Origin: Nymphaea colorata
Lineage: Eukaryota > Streptophyta > Magnoliopsida > Nymphaeales > Nymphaeaceae
NCBI RefSeq assembly: GCF_008831285.2
Contig: NC_045145.1
Location: 5,082,802 to 5,146,801, forward strand
Reading direction: 5' to 3'
Length of the DNA stretch: 64,000 nt
In this document: positions 35,422 to 47,670 of the stretch, piece after piece
Numbering within the stretch: position 1 is the first letter of the stretch
Layout of the letters: the number at the start of each line of letters is the position of its first letter
Program-made: the position numbers and the translations under genes
Notes under the pieces: model-generated
Told to the model about the DNA's origin: nothing
The model's database searches: none
Seen by the model: the letters and a program-made list of their open reading frames with translations, nothing else

Positions 35422-36708
35422 CTAGACATAAAATTTCTTGAGGTGGAGGGCATTAACAGGATCGGCAAGTTCCACCCCATCAGCATCAATTAGTCGGTAT
35501 GAATTGTGGGGCAAAGCTTCCTTAATGACATACGAGCCTTCCCAATTTGGTGCCCACTTGCCTTGTGGTCGTCCTCTAAGGTACACCACGGATCGTAGGA
35601 CTGAATCATTCACTTTGAACCGTCTCTCGATAACTGACTTGGCAAATTGTCTGGCTACCCTTTGGCGATAAGCTTCAGCATGTTCAGCCACTTTTAGCCT
35701 TTTTTCATCTAGAAAAACGAGCTGCATTAGCCTTTTCTACTGATATTGAGTAAGAGGGAGCTCTATGAGAGAAGCAAACTTCAAAGCAGGTTTCAACACA
35801 TGTAATGATAGAACCACTTCTGTTCCATATACTAGCTCTGCTGGAGTGACATTTGTTGGAGTTCTCATAGTGGTGCGATATGCCCATAGAGTGTTATGCA
35901 TCTTTTCATGCCAATCTCTTCCAGTTTCTACTGTCCGTTCCAAGATGCGGATCAGGATCTTGTTTGTAGCCTCTGCTTGTCCATTGCCTTGGGGGTAATA
36001 AGGAGCTCAAAATGATGCGTGATGTGGTACCTACTGCACAATTGCCTCATCTTTTCATTCTTGAAATGAGTTCCGTTCTCAGATACTATATCATGAGGGA
36101 CTTCAAATCTGCAAAGAAGATTTTTGTGAATGAAGGACACTACATAACGTCTATCCACTGTTCTGAGTGTGACGACTTCTACCCACTTGGTAAAATAATC
36201 CGTTGCAGCAAGAAAATACTTATGACCGTTAGAAGCTGCAGGGGATATCGGTCCGACTACGTCAAAGGCCCACATTGAAAATGGCCAAGGAGATGTCACA
36301 AAATGCAAGTGAGAGGCTGGGGCATGAATCACTGGAGCATGCAGTTGGCATTCTTTGCATCTTTTGACAAATTGGTGACAATCTTTTTGCATGGTAGGCC
36401 AATAATACCCTGCTCGAATTATTTGGTTGGTGAGGGTTTGGTAACCAACATGGCCCCCACAATCTCCTCGATGTGATTCTTCGATTACTTCCTTTGCCTC
36501 ATCTTCACCAAGGCACCGAGAGTATTCAGTGCTAAATCCACATCTATATAATACCCCTGCAAGAGTAAAGTACCTTGCTGACATACGTTGTATTGCTTTT
36601 TGTTCATTTTTGGGCATTTTAGCCGGAAATTCTCTGCTTTCGATATACTTTTTGATGTCATGGTACCAAGGCATATTCCCCCCTTGGATATGATGAACAT
36701 GTGCCATC
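35422..36708 (-). pseudogene. Integrase of element E (gypsy type)
   Basis: On the minus strand, starting next to the D insertion: a zinc-binding region (HRGDCGGHVGYQTL, then CKECQLHAPV; HHCC type), the integrase core (FDVVGPISPAASNGHKY, LAATDYFTKWVE, SENGTHF), then NTLWAYRTTMRTPTNVTPAE and a C-terminal part with RVARQFAKSVIERRF, KWAPNWEGSYVIKEALPHN and NALHLKKFYV. Frameshifts separate the pieces near 35950 and 35730. The expected core Glu region (DKWD..L) is blurred by a frameshift. It inserts cDNA copies into the host genome in active relatives. Confidence 0.88.
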
Positions 36709-36713
36709 GTTTC

Positions 36714-36991
36714 TGTAGAAACACACACCAAGATGGAGAGAAAGAGAAGGAACACACAATATACGTGGAAAACCTCAAAGAGAGGTGAAAAACCACGGAG
36801 AAGCTCTAACCTAGGTGCACAACCGCAACCCTAGGAGAGAGAAAATGTTATTCCACTTAATCAACAATTACACTATAAGTGGGATTAAATAAGAGGGAAA
36901 AATGCCTAGGGTACCGAGCCACTCTCGGTACCCGTGCCCACGGGACCGGGTCTGGATCCAGACCCGGTTCCCTACACATGATATGTTAACA
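36714..36991 (-). repeat. 3' LTR of element D with three palindromes
   Basis: It contains three adjacent inverted repeats: 36909-36933 (GGGTACCGAG..CTCGGTACCC), 36931-36944 (CCCGTG..CACGGG) and a perfect 24-bp palindrome at 36945-36968 (ACCGGGTCTGGA and its reverse complement). The CTCCCCCTCAA at 36992-37002 is the polypurine tract on the plus strand. Confidence 0.92.
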
Positions 36992-39900
36992 CTCCCCCTC
37001 AAGCTTGGCATACATGTCAAACATGCCTAGCTTGCTTATATTTTTCTCGAATTGAGATGTACATAAGGCTTTGGTTAGAACATCTGCAATTTGATCTTCA
37101 GACTTCATATAAGGTAGGATCAACTCCTTTGAATCTATGCGTTCCCGTATGAAGTGGCGATCAATCTCCACATGTTTAGTTCTGTCATGCAAAACGGGAT
37201 TATTCGCAAGATTAATTGCAGACTTGTTGTCGCAGTACATCCTCATCTTCTCTTCTGTTTCAACACCAATATCTGCTAGGAGAATCTTTAACCATAACAT
37301 TTCTGTAACTCCCATAGCCACAGCCCTATATTCAGCCTCAACACTGGATCTAGAGCAAACTTCCTGCCTCTTACTTCTCCATACAACCAGGTTACCTCCC
37401 AGAAAGATGCAGTACCCTGTGGTAGACCTCCTAGTATCAGTACATCCGGCCCAATCTGCTTCAGAGTATCCTTCAATATTAAGTTGGTCTTGCTGAGTAT
37501 AGAGTAATCCTTTTCCTGGGTTATTCTTTAGGTACCCCAACACTCTTTCTGCACTCTTCCAGTGACAATCAGTAGGAGCATGCATAAACTGACTCAACAC
37601 ATTCACAGCATAAGTAATATCAGGGCGAGTAAGAGTAAGATAGATGAGCTTACCAACCAGCCTCTGATACCGCCCTTTTCCTTCTTCATCTAGGATGTTG
37701 CCAGTTTTGATGCTTATCTTTGTACCAGACTCCATTGGAGTTTGAAAGGGTCTGCATCCAAGTTTGCCTGTCTCCTTTAGAAGATCCAGAGTGTATTTCC
37801 TTTGGCTCATAACCAGCCTTGTCTCTGACCGAGCAATCTCTATCCCCAGAAAGTACCTTAGTTTACCCAAATCTTTAAGATCAAATTCAGTAGCTAACCT
37901 CTCCTTCATCTTCTTTTTCTCTTCTTCATCGTCACCTGTGACTATCATATCATCAACATACACAAGAAGAAGACTCACCAGGCCATCTCTCTGCTTAATG
38001 AATAGGGTGTGATCACCATTTCCCTGTTTGTATCCATTTGTCTTCATCACTATCCTCAGTCTTTCAAACCATGTTCTAGGAGACTGCTTTAATCCATACA
38101 AAGCTTTCTTAAGATGACAGCATTTTCCGCTTTGAACATATCCAGGAGGCATACTCATATAGACCTCTTCTTCTAGATTGTCATTCAAGAATGCGTTCTT
38201 AACATCAAGTTGATCCATGCTCCACCCCTTTTTCACGGCAAGTGCTAATATGACCCTCATAGTTTTCAGTTTGGCAACAGGGGCAAAGGTTTCAAGATAA
38301 TCAATACCATATTTCTGGCTGAACTCCTTTGCAACAAGCCGAGCCTTATACCTTTCCACAGTACCATCTGGTTTGTACTTCACATTGAACACCCACTTTG
38401 AACCAACTAAATGAGTCCCTTTGGGAATATCCACAACTTCCCAAGTGTCATTCTTTGCCAAGGCATTCATCTCCTCTGTCATGGCCTGTAGCCATTTAGG
38501 ATCCTCTCTAGCATCTTCCACACACCTGGGAATAACAGACTTAGACAAGGATGTTATAAAGCATTTGTAATCCTTACTCAATTTCGCATAAGAGACAAAT
38601 CTCTGAATAGGATGAGAAGTGCAAGACCTGGTGCCCTTGCGCAGGGCTATAGGAAGCTCTTCATTTATTAGACTTGGGTCATCCGGGGAGCTCACAGGAT
38701 TGGGATTGGTTACATCAACATTTTCAATCACATCTGTCTTCTTCCTTCTGTACACCTGGCCAAACAAATGATCACGGGCTGTAGGCTGATTATCAACAAG
38801 ACCCTCGTCCATGTGACGGTCTCTATCATCTCTGACTGTGTCTGCCACACTGTCACTGGCCTTGTAATCCAAGAAATCCGTAAACTGAATCAACTGATTT
38901 GAGGAATACTCTTCACTACTGTGTCCTAGATACTCCCCCTGAAGAGGATTCACATGAAAGTATGCCTCATGTTCATGGAAGGTGACGTCCCGGGAAACAT
39001 AGACTTTAGAGGTGGTAGGATCAACACATTTGTATCCCTTCTGAGTGGAGGAATACCCCAGGAAGACAGCCTTGACAGACCGAGGATCAAGTTTCTTGAG
39101 GGTGGGACTATGGTCATGAACAAAACAGACACACCCGAGGAGTAAGAGGCCAGGGATTCTGAGAAGGCCAAAGCATAGAGTACGGGGAATGGCCCTGCAA
39201 CACACGGGTAGGCATACGGTTGATAAGGTGGGCACTAGTGAGAAGCGCATCACCCCAGTAGCGCTTGGGAACCTGTCGATGGAACAGAAGAGCCCGGGTA
39301 ACATCAAGCAAATGGCGATTCTTTCGTTCAGCCACGCCATTTTAGGGAGGTGTGTAACTACATGACGTTTCATGGACAATACCCTTGCTCTTCAAGAAAT
39401 CATCTAGGGATTGAGAGACATACTCTCTAGCATTATCGGTGCGAAAAGCTTGGACAGACGTCTGAAACTGAGTCTCAACAAAGGCCACAAAATTTTTGAC
39501 AATAACAGGAACTTCACTACGTTCTTTCAACAGATACACGAACGTACAACGGCAGTAATCATCAATAAGGGTTATAAAGTAATGAAAACCACGACAAGTG
39601 GGTACTCCCGAAGGACCCCAAACATCAGAATGAACCAAAGCAAATGGACGAGTGGTTTTATTGAATGAAATAGGGTACGAGGCCCTAACATGTTTAGCTA
39701 ACTGACACACTTCACAGGTGAAGGAGTCCATGGAAACAGAATGAAACAAACTAGGAAACAACTTCTTAATCAATGGAAACGGAAGATGACCAAGCCGCTC
39801 GTGCCATCGCATAATAGTAGATCTGTCTTCCATGCCTGACAACTGTCCACTAGTGGCTGAAATAAGAGCAGACGCAACCTGCACAGGCAGTCTGTAGAGT

Positions 39901-41276
39901 CCATCAATAGCCGAACCAATCCCAATCTTCTGCCCCGTCACCAAGTCCTGCAGAAAACACCGATCAGCAGAAAAGATCAGATTACAGTTGAGCTCTTTAG
40001 TAATACTGCTGACAGATAACAAATTCACAGGAATATTGGGAACATGAAGAGCATTATGAAGACAGTATTTATTTAACAAGGACAAACTCCCTTTTCCAGC
40101 CACAGAGATAGAAGAACCATCAGCCATAGATACACGTTGCTGTCCCGAAGACAATTTGTATTCTTGGAACAGCTTAGGGTCCCCTGTCATATGATGCGTA
40201 GCACCACTGTCAACAATCCAATCACCATGTGAGGAATTACCTTGGTCACTAGTGGCCACGAGAGCTTGGGCTAACTTAGCCCCCTCAGACGTGGAAGTAT
40301 CCTCCTGAGTAGTAGACAGCCGGCTGATATACGCTTGCAGTTCTTTGATTTGATCGGAGGAAAGCTTAGATTTGGCAACATTTGAAGGACTACTCTGACT
40401 AGGCTCAGGCACAGAAGGACTCCGGCGGCTAGAAGGAGGACGACCACGGACAAGCCGCCTCTCAGGATGAAGATCCCAAAAAAAATCAACAGAATGTCCT
40501 GATTTGTTGCAATGGCTACACCGCCGAATAGGACGCTGTCCAATCCCAGAAGCACGACTAACAAAGGCTGAAGGAGAACTCCCCTGACTGGTGTCAATAT
40601 GCATCACCTGTCGACACTGTTCCTCAGATTCCACACGGGCATACACCTCTTCAATTCCGGGGACCTCGTCACAATTGAGAATTTGGCTCCTAATGGATTC
40701 AAATTCATCGCGTAAGCCTCCGAGGAAAAGAAACGTCCGATCCATCCACTCTTTGTCCCAGTACAAGGCATGATCAGACCCACAGTGCCAGTCATCATTC
40801 ACATGGTAGTCAAGTTCCTCCAACTTAGTCTTTAGGGCTGCAAAGAAAGCGGCTACAGACAAGTCACCCTGTTTAAGAGAGTATATGCTACGTTTGATTT
40901 GGTACGTACGCAATACTCTCTTCTTACGGCCATACATCCGTGCAAGCACAGTCCACATGTCGTAGGCAGTCGATTTACGCAAGATCAAAGGCTGAATATC
41001 TGTAGAAACAGAACTAATAATCCATACTTTAACCTGACTATCTTCCAACGTCCAAGTAGCCCATCGCGGATCGGTTTTTGAAGGTGCAGGCTTCTCCCCA
41101 GTGATGTAGGGCAGGCGACCACGACTGGTTATCCCAATTTCTATGGCAGCCGACCAAGAGAGATAGTTATCCTTGTTCAGTCGGATGGAGGTGACTTGAA
41201 CAGGCAAGATCTCGCTCTTGGTATTGCTGCCCGAGTCTAGGGCATCATCGATCTTGAGGGACATCTCCTCGGCCAT
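36986..41276 (-). pseudogene. Copia gag-pol of element D (two lesions)
   Basis: The frame starts MAEEMSLKIDD at 41276. Domains: gag with zinc knuckle CSHCNKSGHSVDFF (the last Cys is Phe); protease WIVDSGATHHM; pre-integrase WHERLGHL; integrase (HSDVWGPSG, then NGVAERKNRHLLD); reverse transcriptase ([39 protein letters not shown]); RNase H (SEADWAGC, CDNKSAINLANNP). A CAA to TAA change in the CSYTPPQNG motif (about 39344) and an 8-bp loss in LTPRVFGC (about 39135) break the frame. Downstream of that, 797 codons include an intact reverse transcriptase and RNase H. In the active family, one polyprotein is cleaved into all these parts. Confidence 0.92.
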
Positions 41277-41640
41277 CACAATCACCAAGGAGAAAGAATA
41301 CCCAGCACCAGAGACGACAAACAAGAGGCAGCGGTGCTGGACGGCGGCGGTGCGGGAGAGAGCGACGGCGGTGGGCAGCGGTGGCGCGGGACGGCGGCGG
41401 CGCTGAAGTGGGCGACGGCGGTGGGCAGCGGTGGCGCGGGACGGCGGCGGCGCTGAAGTGGGCGACGGCGGCGCTGGACAGCGGCAACGCAGCAGAGAAC
41501 AATCGCGCTGGACGATGGCGGCGCAGCTGGCAGCGCTGGACGGCGGCGGCGCAGCAGCGGCAGAGAAAAAAACGACGGAAACAGCAGCGGAAAAAAAACG
41601 GCGGAAACACGACTATCACACCAACGATCTCTCACGCGTT
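41277..41640 (-). other. GC-rich leader of element D
   Basis: This lies between the primer site and gag. It contains a 50-bp GC-rich unit in exact tandem (41362-41411, 41412-41461) made of GGCGGC-like triplets. Arg/Ala/Pro-rich open frames here are composition artefacts. Elements C and F have similar GC-rich leaders at the same place. Confidence 0.8.
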
Positions 41641-41653
41641 GGCTCTGATACCA
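41641..41653 (-). other. Primer-binding site of element D
   Basis: GGCTCTGATACCA on plus, that is TGGTATCAGAGCC in element orientation, abuts the 5' LTR. Confidence 0.85.
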
Positions 41654-41929
41654 TGTAGAAACACACACCAAGATGGAGAGAAAGAGAAGGAACACACAAT
41701 ATACGTGGAAAACCTCAAAGAGGTGAAAAACCACGGAGAAGCTCTAACCTAGGTGCACAACCGCAACCCTAGGAGAGAGAAAATGTTATTCCACTTAATC
41801 AACAATTACACTATAAGTGGGATTAAATAAGAGGGAAAAATGCCTAGGGTACCGAGCCACTCTCGGTACCCGTGCCCACGGGACCGGGTCTGGATCCAGA
41901 CCTGGTTCCCTACACATGATATGTTAACA
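41654..41929 (-). repeat. 5' LTR of element D
   Basis: 276 bp, same palindromes as the 3' LTR, but a single substitution breaks one arm of the 24-bp palindrome. Confidence 0.92.
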
Positions 41930-41934
41930 GTTTC

Positions 41935-42400
41935 AAATGCATGATGTTCTAATCTTCCAATTTCAAAAGAACGGATTGCTTCATTGGTTCGAAAAGTGAT
42001 GGTAGATCCTAAGCTTGCGAGGCCATTCGCAATAGGGTTGTCTTCTCTCTTTACGTGAGCCAATTATACTTCTTCAAATTGACGGATTAAGGAGGTAGCG
42101 ATTTCTTGATATGGCACCAACTTTTCGTCTTTGACTTATCATTCTCCATTCACTTGGTTTATAATAAGCTGAGAGTCGCCGAAAGCATGCACTCTTTTCA
42201 CTTAAAAACTCAATAAAGAATGAAGTACTTGTATGAGGGCTTCATATTCAGCCATGTTATGGGTACATGAAAAATCAAGTTTCAAAGAGTACGGGATCAT
42301 TTCATTTTTCGGAGTGATGAGTAAGATGCCGATGCCTGCTCCCATCACATTTCTGGACTCATCAAAGTACATCTTTCATATCGGAACTGTTTCCAATCTT
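41935..42400 (-). pseudogene. Second (archaeal-type) RNase H of element E
   Basis: The minus strand reads, with stops, MYFDESRNVMGAGIGILLI, then KLDFSCTHNMAEYEALIQVL, VHAFGDSQLIINQVNGEW and AHVKREDNPIANGLASLG. This is the D..G..G.G..L / N.AEY.AL / GDS.L..NQ / R..N..A..LA pattern of the extra RNase H found between the usual RNase H and integrase in Tat/Ogre gypsy elements. In-frame stops occur near 42200, 42137 and 42066. The left end is interrupted by element D. Confidence 0.8.
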
Positions 42401-42483
42401 AGTACATGATCATCTGAAAACTCATCATTTGTTCTGATTTCTTTGTAATAAGGGAAGTCTGCTAACTGATCCACAATTGCTTG

Positions 42484-43096
42484 TCATTTGATTGACTTTT
42501 GAGACACATATTCAAGATCATATTGCATCAACAGAACTTGCCATTTGGCGATACACCCATTAAGGAATGGTTGTTCCAAGATGTACTTGAGAGGATTTAG
42601 TTTGGAGAGTATCTTGACCTCACAAGCTAATAAATAATGTCTCAACTTCTGACACATCCAAACCAATGCCAGACAAGTTTTTTCTATTGGAGAGTACCTC
42701 TTTTCGCACTGAATAAAAGTCTTGCTAATGTAATAGATTGCATGTTCGATGCGACTTCCTTCCTCATATTGTGCCAAAATGCCGCCACATCCTGACTCAT
42801 TCACTGTGATGTAAAGCAGCAATGGTCTACCCAACGTTGGTGGTTTTAGAATTTGTGGATTTAGAAGGTATTTCTTGATCCTTTCGAATGACTGTTGGCA
42901 TTCAAAACCCTATTCAAACTTGACATCTTTCCTCAGCAGTTGGTTGAATGGCTCGCATCTCATAGTCAGATTGGAAATGAATCGTCTGATGGATTGGATT
43001 CGTCCTTGCAAGCTTCGCAACTCCTTGATATTGGTAAGTGGTGGCATATCGATTATTGCCTTAGCTTTTGTAAGATCCATTTCAATCTCTTTCTTA
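42484..43096 (-). pseudogene. RT thumb and first RNase H of element E
   Basis: Minus-strand pieces: DLTKAKAIIDMPPLTNIKEL and RSLQGRIQSIRRFISNLT (RT thumb, 42910-43096), then RPLLLYITVNESGCGGILAQ, HAIYYISKTFIQCEKRYSPI and EKTCLALVWMCQKLRHYLLA (RNase H, 42484-42834). The expected Asp in the YI(S/A)V.(D/E) start is replaced in YITVNESG. At 43101 the frame is cut by element F; the catalytic RT continues at 48574. Confidence 0.85.
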
Positions 43097-43101
43097 CTGA
43101 C

Positions 43102-43350
43102 TGTAGAAATACGAACAAGAAGAAGACGAAGAGAAACAATGATCACGATGTAACGTGGAAAACCCTCAACACGAGGGAGAAAAAACCACGAATGAGGAGG
43201 AGTTGGTGCCCACTAGCAGCCAGACTCTCTCTCTCTTAAGATTATCATTAACTCTTAAGGATTAGGGTTACATGACTTAAGTAGAGCCCAAAACGGGCTA
43301 CAAGGCGGGTCGGGTATGGATCCGAACCCGAAACCCACAATCTATCAACA
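43102..43350 (-). repeat. 3' LTR of element F
   Basis: 249 bp, TGTAGAAATACG to TATCAACA on plus. It keeps the 28 bp (starting CTTAAGTAGAGCC) that the other LTR lacks. Confidence 0.92.
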
Positions 43351-46300
43351 CTCCCCCTCAAGTTGGGCGTACATATCAAACATGCCCAACTTGGATACAT
43401 TCCTCTCAAATGAAGCTGAAGGAAGAGCTTTCGTCAGAACATCAGCAGTTTGGTCTTCAGACTTCATGTAAGGTAAGATCAACTCTTTTGCATCAATCCT
43501 TTCCCGAATGAAGTGACGATCAATTTCAACATGTTTTGTTTTGTCGTGAAGAACAGGATTGTTGGCTAAGTTGATTGCAGACTTGTTATCACAATACATC
43601 TTCATAGGTCCTTCAATCCCTATTCCAATGTCAGTCAACAATATCTTCAACCATAATAACTCTGACACTCCCATAGCAACTGCCCTATATTCTGCCTCTG
43701 CACTGGATCTAGAGCAAACATCCTGTCTCTTGCTCCTCTATACAACAAGGTTTCCTCCCAAGTAGACACAATACCCTGTAGTGGATCGTCTGGTATCACC
43801 ACAACCTGCCCAATCCGCATCAGAATAGCCCTCGATTTCCACAGTCTCTTGTTTCACATACAGGAGTCCCTTACCAGGATTTTTCTTCAGGTAGCATAGC
43901 ACTCTGTCCACAGCCTTCAGATGTGCATCGGTTGGCGCATGCATGAATTGACTCAAAACATTCACCGCAAAGGTGATATCATGTCTCGTGAGGGTAAGAT
44001 AAATTAGCTTCCCAACCAAACGTTGATATCTTCCCTTGTCTTCTTCACAGAGAGGCTCTCCATCTCTAAGACTCAACTTGTGCCCAGTGTCAAAAGGGGT
44101 AGGAGTAGGTCTACATCCCAATTTACCAGTTTCTTCCAGCAGATCTAATGTATATTTCCTTTGGTTTAGTACAAGACCAGTACTAGACCTAGCAACCTCC
44201 ATACCAAGAAAATACCTTAGTTTGCCAAGATCTTTGAGGTCGAATTCTGTAGCCAGTAACCCTTTTAGCTTGATAATCTCCTCCTCATCATCTCCAGTAA
44301 CAATCATGTCATCTACGTAGACGAGCAGGAGAGTAACCTTGCTCTCCTTCTTCTTCACAAACAGAGTGTGATCTCCATTTCCTTGTTTGTATCCATGACG
44401 TATCATCACTCTTCTCAGTCGTTCAAACCACGCTCTGGGCGATTGCTTAAGGCCATACAATGCCTTTTTCAGCTTACAACACATTTCTGGTTCTTCATAT
44501 CCTGGAGGCATATGCATATATACTTCTTCTTCGAGGTCACCATTGAGGAATGCATTTTTAACATCCAGTTGATACATCTTCCACTCCTTCATCACAGCTA
44601 GGGATATAACCACCCTCACAGTCTTCATTTTCGCAACAGGAGCAAAGGTTTCCAAGTAATCAATTCCATATTTCTGGCTAAACCCCTTGGCCACAAGTCG
44701 AGCTTTATATCTTTCAACACTCCCATCTGGTTTGTACTTGATGGTATACACCCATTTGGATCCAACTAGGTGAGCGGCTTCAGGAATCTTCACCACTTCC
44801 CATGTCAAGTTTCTTCTTAGGGCATCTATTTCTTCTTTCATTGCATCAACCCACTTGGAGTCACTTTGAGCTTCAGCGACAATCCTGGGAATCACAGCCA
44901 AAGAAAGAGTAGAAACAAAGCACTTGTAATCTTTCCCAAGTCTGGAATAAGAAACAAAATTACCAATGGGGTGTTGAGTACATGACCTGACACCCTTTCT
45001 CAGGGCAATGGGAAGATCGTCATTCTTCTTTTCAACCTCATCATGGGTCTCCATGGTCTCCTCGGTAGGACTTGGTTCATCCAGGGAAGGAGTGGCATTG
45101 GGATTGGAAGTAGATCTAGCATCACAAGTCATCACCTCTGTCCGAGTACCTCGTCTAGAGTAGAACTGTCCAAACAACTGAGGGTCTTCCTTCTCAATGC
45201 TATTGTCACCCCTTTCCTCATTCTCAGGCACATCAACAGTATTAAGTGATTCTGCTTTCTTGTAGTCCAAAAAGTCTATAAACTGAAGTTCCTGTCTCTG
45301 AGAATACTCTTCCCTGCCCACAGACTGCTCCCCCTGAAGAGGATTCGCACCAAAGTAAGAGGCATGTTCCAAGAAGGTAACATCCCTCGTAACATAAGCT
45401 CGACCAGTAATAGGATCAATACATTTGTATCCTTTTTGCGTAGGGGAGTATCCAACAAAGACACCTTTGATAGACCTAGGATCAAGTTTCTTGACATTTG
45501 GACTGTGATCATGGATAAAACATACACAACCAAAAACACGAGGAGGAAGAGGAAATGGTGGACGACTGCCAGGAAGCAACGAGTGGGGAGTCCTACCATT
45601 CAAAACACGACTGGGCATGCGGTTAATAAGATAGGCACTAGTAAGAACTGCATCACCCCAATAGTGTTTAGGAAGATTTCTCTGAAACAAAAGAGCCCTG
45701 GTGACATTAAGAAGTTGACGATTTTTCCTTTCAGCTACCCCATTTTGAGGGGGGGTGTAACTACAGGATGTCTCGTGAACAATCCCCTGTTGTCTAAGAA
45801 ACTCCTCAACAGGCCGACACATATACTCACGGGCATTATCGGACCTGAAAGTTTTAACATTCGCACCATACTGGGTATGCACAAGAAGAATAAATGTCTC
45901 GATGATTCGAGGAACCTCGCTGCGGTCTTTTAACAAGTATATAAATGTAGCACGAGAGAAATCATCAATGAAAGTGATAAAATACTGGAAACCTTGACGG
46001 GTATGAATGCCCGAAGGTCCCCATACATCAGAGTGAATCAGAGAAAAAGCTTCATTAGCACAACTAGAAGAAAGAGGGTACGAAGCCCTCACATGTTTGG
46101 CAAACTGACAAACATCACAAGAAATGGAAGACACATCAAAGGAGGAACACAAGTCTGGAAACAAATGTTTCAAAATCCCAAAAGGTAAATGCCCAAAACG
46201 TTCATGCCAGTACATAAAAGACTGAAGACAATCTTCTCTTCTCTTATCTGTCTTGCAGATCGCTGTCAACAGAGCAGTAGCCACATGTATGGGAAGACGA

Positions 46301-47670
46301 TATAATCCATCAGAAGCTAAACCAATCCCAATCCTCTTCCCTGTCACCAAGTCCTGCAAAACACAACGATCGGCAGAGAATATAAGTTCACAATTCAATT
46401 CTTTAGTAAGTCTACTGACTGATAAAAGATTTAAAGGAAACTGGGGAACATGTAAAGCACCCTGCACATGAAATTTGTCCAACAAGGACAGAGTGCCTTC
46501 GCCGGCCACACAGGTAGAGGAACCATCTGCAAGAGAAACACGTTCCCTTCCCGAGGACAACTTATACTCATGAAACAATTTTGGATTACCTGTCATGTGA
46601 TGAGTAGCACCACTATCGATAATCCATTCCCCCACAGAATAGTTACATTGATTGCCAATAACTGCAAGAGCATGATTAGCTGTAGTTCCCTCTGAGGTCT
46701 CAGTCTTGTTGACATCGAGTCTGCCCAAATAAGCCCTTAGTTCACGAAGCTGGTCAGCAGAAATGGAGACTTTTTCTCCACTAGAGGCTTGCACCTCAGA
46801 CACAGGCGTTCTCCCAGTCAAAGATCTCCCTCTGTTCCCCTTCTTTTCTGGATGAAGATCCCAGCAATAATCCACAGTGTGACCTGTCTTCTTGCAGTGA
46901 GTGCACCTGCGAAGAGACCTAGATGGGCCGCCAGGACCACGACTCACGAGAGCAGATCTCTCGTTATAGGGCACAAGTTCCCTCTTCCCTTCTTTTGTAA
47001 CAAGCCTTCTCTGTTCTTCCGCTTCAACACAGGAGTACACATCTTCAATACTGGACACCTCCCCTGAATTCAAAATCTGGCTTCGAACACCTTCAAACTC
47101 ATCATTTAAACCTGCTAAAAATAGGAACACCCTGTTTTCCCATTCATGAGCAACATAGAGCGCCTGATCATGGGGACAATGCCAAGGAATATCAGAATGA
47201 TAGTCAAGCTCTTCCCACTTGGCTTTCAAAGCCCCATAGTACTCTGCAACAGACGAGGTCCCTTGTCGAATGCCATAGACTGTCTTCATTACTTGGTAAG
47301 TACGAATTGCGGTCTTCTTTTGGCCATACATTTGCTCGAGGACCACCCACATGTCTCTAGCAGTCTTCTTCCGAAGGATAAGGGGCTGAATATCGGCGGA
47401 AACGGAATTGACAATCCAAGTTTTCACTTGATTATCCTCAAGAAACCAAGTATGCCACACATCACTTGTTCTTGTTGGTTCGGGGTTGCTCCCATCAATA
47501 TAGGCCATGCGACCACGGCCAGCAATCCCCATGGTCATAGCAGGCGACCACGAGAAATAATTATCCTTGGTGAGGCGAAGAGTGATGACCTGCATGAGAA
47601 CATTCTCAGTTCTAAAAGCCCCTATTTCAGTGGGATTGGTGTTGACGGTTGACGAGGAAGAGGCTGCCAT
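43345..47670 (-). pseudogene. Copia gag-pol of element F, single nonsense codon
   Basis: The frame from ATG 47670 (MAASSSSTVNTN) runs about 1310 codons to 43738 without a break. Domains: gag with zinc knuckle CTHCKKTGHTVDYC; protease WIIDSGATHHM; pre-integrase WHERFGHL and CDVCQFAKH; integrase (HSDVWGPSG, FRSDNAREY, PPQNGVAERKNRQLL); reverse transcriptase ([42 protein letters not shown]); first half of RNase H (YSDADWAGC). A TGG to TAG change in GGNLVV-W-RSK (43738-43740) is the only lesion. The frame continues in phase to the end of RNase H (CDNKSAINLANNP..AQLEGEC, 43345). This is the least damaged long ORF in the window. Confidence 0.94.

Larger units (their letters stand above)
36714..41929 (-). 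mobile_element. Copia element D, young, nested in E
   Basis: Complete element on the minus strand. The 5' LTR is 41654-41929 (276 bp) and the 3' LTR 36714-36991 (278 bp), differing by only a 2-bp AG indel and one visible substitution (CCCGG versus CCTGG). The duplication GTTTC flanks it (36709-36713, 41930-41934). The insertion splits the gypsy E pol between the second RNase H (right) and integrase (left). It is the same family as A and C. Confidence 0.95.

Noticed and set aside
41245-41752. Several long frames on both strands near the D leader
   Set aside because: They arise from GC-rich triplet repeats in the leader and continue into the LTR.
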